Assembly (NCBI GenBank): GCA_009839405.1
Contig: VXPR01000021.1
Coordinates: 1-10,912, forward strand
From: Gammaproteobacteria bacterium
GTDB lineage: Bacteria; Pseudomonadota; Gammaproteobacteria; Pseudomonadales; Azotimanducaceae
Length of the DNA: 10,912 bases
Direction of reading: 5' to 3'
Shown here piece after piece: positions 8,352-10,912 of this stretch (positions within the stretch are counted from its first letter, which is position 1; each line of letters opens with the position of its first letter). The position numbers were made by a program, and so were the translations under genes. Below the pieces are notes generated by a model. The model was not told the DNA's origin. It saw nothing but the letters and a program-made list of their open reading frames with translations, and searched no databases.

Positions 8352-8777
8352 CTATATCTTCGAATACTGCTCCTCAAACTCCCGTGCAAACGCGGCGTCC
8401 CGCATCCGCGGCATTTCGTCGCGCCACCACGCTGCCAGCTCCTTCATGGGAAAGCGCCGCCCTGGGCAGGTGGTCCTACGGCCGCCCCGAACCTGCCGGT
8501 GGGCACCGAGTTCCACCGCCGGATAGCGCCGCTTGAGCCGCAGCAGCAGGCCCCGCAGCGCCGCGAGTTGCGCCTCGGAAGGCAGCGCATTGTCGAAGTC
8601 CCCCGCCACCGCCACCGCGATGCTGCTCGGGTGCTGCCCACGCAGACTCTCGGCAAGCATGGGCGCCACGACACCTTCCTTGGAAACGTAATAGTGGAAG
8701 CCGCCGCCGGTGCAGGCAGTGTGGTGCAGCAGCACGAACTTCACGGCGCCCCGGCGCGGCGCGTCTGTGGATGCCAT
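8352..8777 (-). CDS. N-acetylmuramoyl-L-alanine amidase (Amidase_2/PGRP-like)
   Basis: This 141-residue single-domain protein of the T7-lysozyme/PGRP type cleaves the bond between N-acetylmuramic acid and L-alanine in peptidoglycan or its fragments. The zinc ligands can be placed: His18 or His19 in FVLLHHTA, His93 in GAHRQVRGG, and Cys104 in TTCPGRRFP. FHYYVSKEGVVAPM (27-40) and SIAVAVAGDFDNALPSEAQLAAL (52-74) are the usual core strands and helix. The loop between them is short compared with typical members. No signal peptide is visible, so it may act on cytoplasmic muropeptides or leave by another route; a phage-lysin origin is also possible. The start is the ATG at 8777, directly before the first strand; there is no better start upstream in the frame. 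The same frame stays open to 10655 but is antisense to larA there. It diverges from the LarA-family gene across 81 bp. Confidence 0.88.
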   Translation of the reverse strand: MASTDAPRRGAVKFVLLHHTACTGGGFHYYVSKEGVVAPMLAESLRGQHPSSIAVAVAGDFDNALPSEAQLAALRGLLLRLKRRYPAVELGAHRQVRGGRRTTCPGRRFPMKELAAWWRDEMPRMRDAAFAREFEEQYSKI

Positions 8778-8844
8778 CGCGCTTGCGTTCTCTCGCCTAC
8801 TCCCGGACTCCCATTGTCCACCGTCTTCACGGCGAGGATTCGTG

Positions 8845-8850
8845 GATAAT
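8845..8850 (+). promoter_or_regulatory. Possible -10 box for a leaderless LarA-family transcript
   Basis: GATAAT at 8845-8850 lies 8 bases before the ATG at 8859, and no Shine-Dalgarno is present in between. Transcription from it would start at or within a base or two of the start codon. No good -35 hexamer is visible at 16-18 bp. Confidence 0.35.
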
Positions 8851-8858
8851 CTCAGCCA

Positions 8859-10148
8859 ATGCAGATTGAACTGCTTTTTGGGCGCACCGGGCTCGACTTG
8901 GAGCTGCCGGGCGACCTTGACGTAACGGTGGTGCAGAAGCCCTCCATGCCGCTGGTGGCGGATGCCGATGCCGCGGTGGGCCGTGCGCTGCGTTCGCCCA
9001 TTGGTGCGGCGCCGCTCGCCGAGCTTGCCCGTGGGCGTCGCTCCGCCTGCATCCTCGTTTGCGACGTGACTCGGCCCGTGCCGAACCACCTTTTCCTGCG
9101 CCCGGTCATCGAAACGCTGCACGAAGCGGGGCTTGCGAAGCAGGACATCGTCGTGCTGGTGGCCACGGGCCTGCACCGGCCGAACGAGGGCGAGGAGCTG
9201 GAAGCGGTCATCGGCGACCCGTGGGTGTTCGCCCATGCACGGGTGGAGAACCACTTCGCCCGTGATACCGAGGCGCACGTCGATCTCGGATTCACGCCAA
9301 CTCGCCGCACGCCCGTGGAACTCGACCGGCGATTCGTCGCCGCTGACCTCCGCATCGCCACTGGCCTCGTGGAGCCGCACTTCATGGCCGGCTATTCCGG
9401 CGGGCGCAAGGTGATCGCTCCCGGCATCGCCGGCGAACGCACCATCCGCACCTTTCACAGTGCACGCTTCATGGAAGACCCGGCGGCGACATCGTGCAAT
9501 CTCGACGGCAATCCCCTGCACGAGGAGCAGCTCGAAATCGTGCGCATGGTGGGCGAGGTGTACGCGCTCAACACCGTGATCGACGACGAGCGGCGGCTCT
9601 CGCTGGTGAATTTCGGCGCGATTCACGAGAGTCATCAGGCTGCGGTGGACTTCGTGCACGGCTATTGCGCCGTGGAGTTGCCGCGCCGGTTCCGCACGAT
9701 AGTCACGACATCGGCCGGCTATCCGCTGGACCAGACCTACTACCAGACCGTAAAGGGCATGGTGACGCCCTTGGCAATCGTCGATGCCGACGCCACCTTG
9801 ATCGTCGCCTCCGACTGCGGCGAAGGTTTGGGTTCGAGCGCCTTCCGCGCGTCCCAAGCCCGGCTGATCGAGTCCGGGGCAGACGATTTCCTCACCGCCA
9901 TCATGGCCAAGTCCCTCGCCGACATTGACGAATGGCAGAGCGAGATGCAGGTGAAGTCCCAGCGTCGCGCCCGGGTGCTGCTCCACTCCAACCTCGACGC
10001 CGCCGACCGCGCGCTGACCGGGGTGGAGCACATCGATTGCATCGCGACGGCGGTCGCCCAAAGCGTCGCCACGAGCGGCGACAAGGCGGTGGCGGTGATC
10101 CCCGAGGGGCCGTACGTCGTGCCGGTCGCAACGGAAGGTGGCGCGTAG
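8859..10148 (+). CDS. LarA-family nickel-pincer racemase homologue (DUF2088)
   Basis: This 429-residue protein of the lactate racemase family inverts the configuration of alpha-hydroxy acids with a nickel-pincer nucleotide cofactor. Family motifs are present: CDVTRPVPN with Asp69 and Arg72, ATGLHRPNEG with His106, EPHFMAGYSGGRKVIAPG with His174 and Lys184, and TFHSARF with His200. His174, Lys184 and His200 fall at the same residue numbers as the cofactor and catalytic residues of Lactobacillus plantarum LarA, so the cofactor site looks intact. No signal peptide is seen. Substrates differ across LarA homologues (lactate, malate, phenyllactate and others), so the substrate here is open. The cofactor-making genes larB, larC and larE are not in this window. 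The start is the ATG at 8859 with no ribosome binding site. A stem-loop follows the stop. Confidence 0.92.
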   Translation: MQIELLFGRTGLDLELPGDLDVTVVQKPSMPLVADADAAVGRALRSPIGAAPLAELARGRRSACILVCDVTRPVPNHLFLRPVIETLHEAGLAKQDIVVLVATGLHRPNEGEELEAVIGDPWVFAHARVENHFARDTEAHVDLGFTPTRRTPVELDRRFVAADLRIATGLVEPHFMAGYSGGRKVIAPGIAGERTIRTFHSARFMEDPAATSCNLDGNPLHEEQLEIVRMVGEVYALNTVIDDERRLSLVNFGAIHESHQAAVDFVHGYCAVELPRRFRTIVTTSAGYPLDQTYYQTVKGMVTPLAIVDADATLIVASDCGEGLGSSAFRASQARLIESGADDFLTAIMAKSLADIDEWQSEMQVKSQRRARVLLHSNLDAADRALTGVEHIDCIATAVAQSVATSGDKAVAVIPEGPYVVPVATEGGA

Positions 10149-10158
10149 CCGCATCCAC

Positions 10159-10187
10159 AAGGGGCTTCTCTGACGGAGAGTGCCCTT
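10159..10187 (+). terminator. Stem-loop after the LarA-family gene
   Basis: The outer arms AAGGGGC (10159-10165) and GCCCTT (10182-10187) pair with one bulged G. An inner CTCT/AGAG stem (10168-10171/10177-10180) closes on GACGG. It begins 10 bp after the stop at 10148. There is no U-tract after it, so it is a candidate terminator or 3'-stabilising hairpin and not a textbook intrinsic terminator. Confidence 0.5.
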
Positions 10188-10211
10188 CACCCAAACCGCC
10201 TGATAGAGGAT

Positions 10212-10232
10212 GCGGTGCGCAATAGGCACCGC
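10212..10232. repeat. 7-bp perfect inverted repeat upstream of the CoA-transferase gene
   Basis: GCGGTGC (10212-10218) and GCACCGC (10226-10232) are perfect inverted copies 7 bp apart. The repeat sits 11 bp upstream of a TACAAT (10244-10249). This suits an operator, or a hairpin in read-through transcript from upstream. The sequence does not decide between them. Confidence 0.4.
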
Positions 10233-10243
10233 CGGCGAGCCAT

Positions 10244-10249
10244 TACAAT
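10244..10249 (+). promoter_or_regulatory. Possible -10 box for the CoA-transferase gene
   Basis: TACAAT is a good -10 hexamer lying 29 bp before the proposed GTG start at 10279, with GAGGGGG (10263-10269) as ribosome binding site in between. No clear -35 is visible at the expected spacing. Confidence 0.35.
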
Positions 10250-10278
10250 CGCGCCCTTTGTCGAGGGGGCGGACGACG

Positions 10279-10912
10279 GTGGGAGCGCTAGCCGGGATTC
10301 GTGTGGTGGATCTATCCAACCGGCTGTCCGGTGCCTGGGCCGCACGGCTCTTTGCGGGCTTCGGAGCGGACGTGGTTCTCGGCGAGCCAGAGGGCGGGCA
10401 CCCGCTGCGCCGCGAACCTCCGTTTCTCGCCGGTGAAACCGGCCCGGAGCGTTCGCTGCTGCATGCCCATGCCAATGCTGGCAAGCGTTCGGTGTTGGTT
10501 GGCGACGATGGCGACATTGCCGCCCTCTGCGCCGGCGCCGATGTCGTAATCACCACTTCGGTGGACTTGCCCGAATGCCTCGCGGACCACCACGGCGTGC
10601 ACCTTTCCATCACCGCCCACGGCTTGGAAGGGCCGCTCTCCCACGTGCCCGGCAATCACCTCACCGCCTGCGCCCGGGTCGGCTGGGCCACCATCAACGG
10701 CCGCGTTGACGAGCCCCCATTGCAGCTCCCGGTGCGCCAGACCGGCTACATCGCTGGCGTCGCCGGCTTCGTCGGCGCCGCCGCCGCCTTGGTGCGCGGC
10801 GGTGCAGAGTGCGTGGACGTCGCCGAGACGGAGGCTCTCGCGCTCACCTGCGCACCTTGGGCGGTAATGGGCATCTTCATCGGCGGCGAGAACGTCGCGT
10901 TCGGGCCGAATG
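10279..10912 (+). CDS. CaiB/BaiF family (class III) CoA-transferase-like protein, N-terminal part
   Basis: The first 211 residues of a longer protein are present; the gene continues past the window end. The opening LAGIRVVDLSNRLSGAWAARLFAGFGADVVLGEPEGGHPLRR (residues 4-45) is the classic class III CoA-transferase start. ITAHGLEGPL (111-120) and a helix GVAGFVGAAAALVRGGAECVDVAETEAL (160-187) continue the fold. These enzymes move CoA between carboxylic acids through an aspartyl-CoA intermediate. The helix that normally carries that Asp here reads QTGYIAGVAG (154-163), with no Asp at the expected place. It may therefore be a degenerate half of a fused two-domain protein or a divergent member. 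The start is GTG at 10279, preceded by GAGGGGG at 10263-10269; an in-frame TTG lies at 10258. The substrate cannot be told from this fragment. Confidence 0.85.
   Translation, partial: MGALAGIRVVDLSNRLSGAWAARLFAGFGADVVLGEPEGGHPLRREPPFLAGETGPERSLLHAHANAGKRSVLVGDDGDIAALCAGADVVITTSVDLPECLADHHGVHLSITAHGLEGPLSHVPGNHLTACARVGWATINGRVDEPPLQLPVRQTGYIAGVAGFVGAAAALVRGGAECVDVAETEALALTCAPWAVMGIFIGGENVAFGPN

Noticed and set aside
8778..10655. Minus-strand open frame upstream of the amidase, giving a 767-residue reading
   Set aside because: It is antisense to the LarA-family and CoA-transferase genes and shows no domain; only the last 141 residues are a real protein.

Overview
This is a GC-rich, densely packed chromosomal window. 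It most likely comes from a proteobacterium, and a gammaproteobacterium is the best guess. The pointers are a slyX gene (a family essentially confined to Proteobacteria), the aerobic-type cobaltochelatase genes cobS and cobT, and the overall base composition. The species cannot be named from the sequence alone.

Layout. (1) 1-1109, minus strand: cobS followed by the first 29 codons of cobT, the ATPase and partner subunits of the late cobalt-insertion step of cobalamin synthesis. (2) 1176-1730, plus: a histidine phosphatase divergent from cobS. (3) 1861-2358, minus: a membrane-anchored DM13-domain protein convergent with the phosphatase, with a candidate hairpin terminator between them. (4) 2480-3372, plus: a VapBC-type toxin-antitoxin pair (ribbon-helix-helix antitoxin and PIN-domain toxin) behind an AT-richer promoter patch. 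(5) 3401-6127, plus: pyruvate, phosphate dikinase. (6) 6128-6487: a non-coding stretch between convergent genes that holds two inverted-repeat elements. The second is a 130-bp MITE-like element with a 6-bp flanking direct repeat that looks like a target-site duplication. (7) 6488-7357, minus: a 5'-3' exonuclease of the Pol I N-domain/flap nuclease type. (8) 7428-8262, plus: a zinc-ribbon Nudix hydrolase followed closely by slyX. (9) 8352-8777, minus: a small Amidase_2/PGRP-like N-acetylmuramoyl-L-alanine amidase. (10) 8859-10148, plus: a LarA-family (nickel-pincer) racemase homologue followed by a stem-loop. (11) 10279 to the window end, plus: the N-terminal part of a CaiB/BaiF family (class III) CoA-transferase-like protein.

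The genes do not form one pathway. Only cobS-cobT, vapB-vapC and nudix-slyX look co-transcribed; the rest are single genes, often divergent or convergent, with short intergenic gaps. No complete undescribed system is evident. The points most worth a second look are the MITE and the REP-like pair at 6130-6411, the unusual residues in the dikinase, CoA-transferase and Nudix proteins, the operator-like palindromes and perfect Shine-Dalgarno of the toxin-antitoxin pair, the LarA homologue without maturation genes nearby, and two starts that look leaderless.
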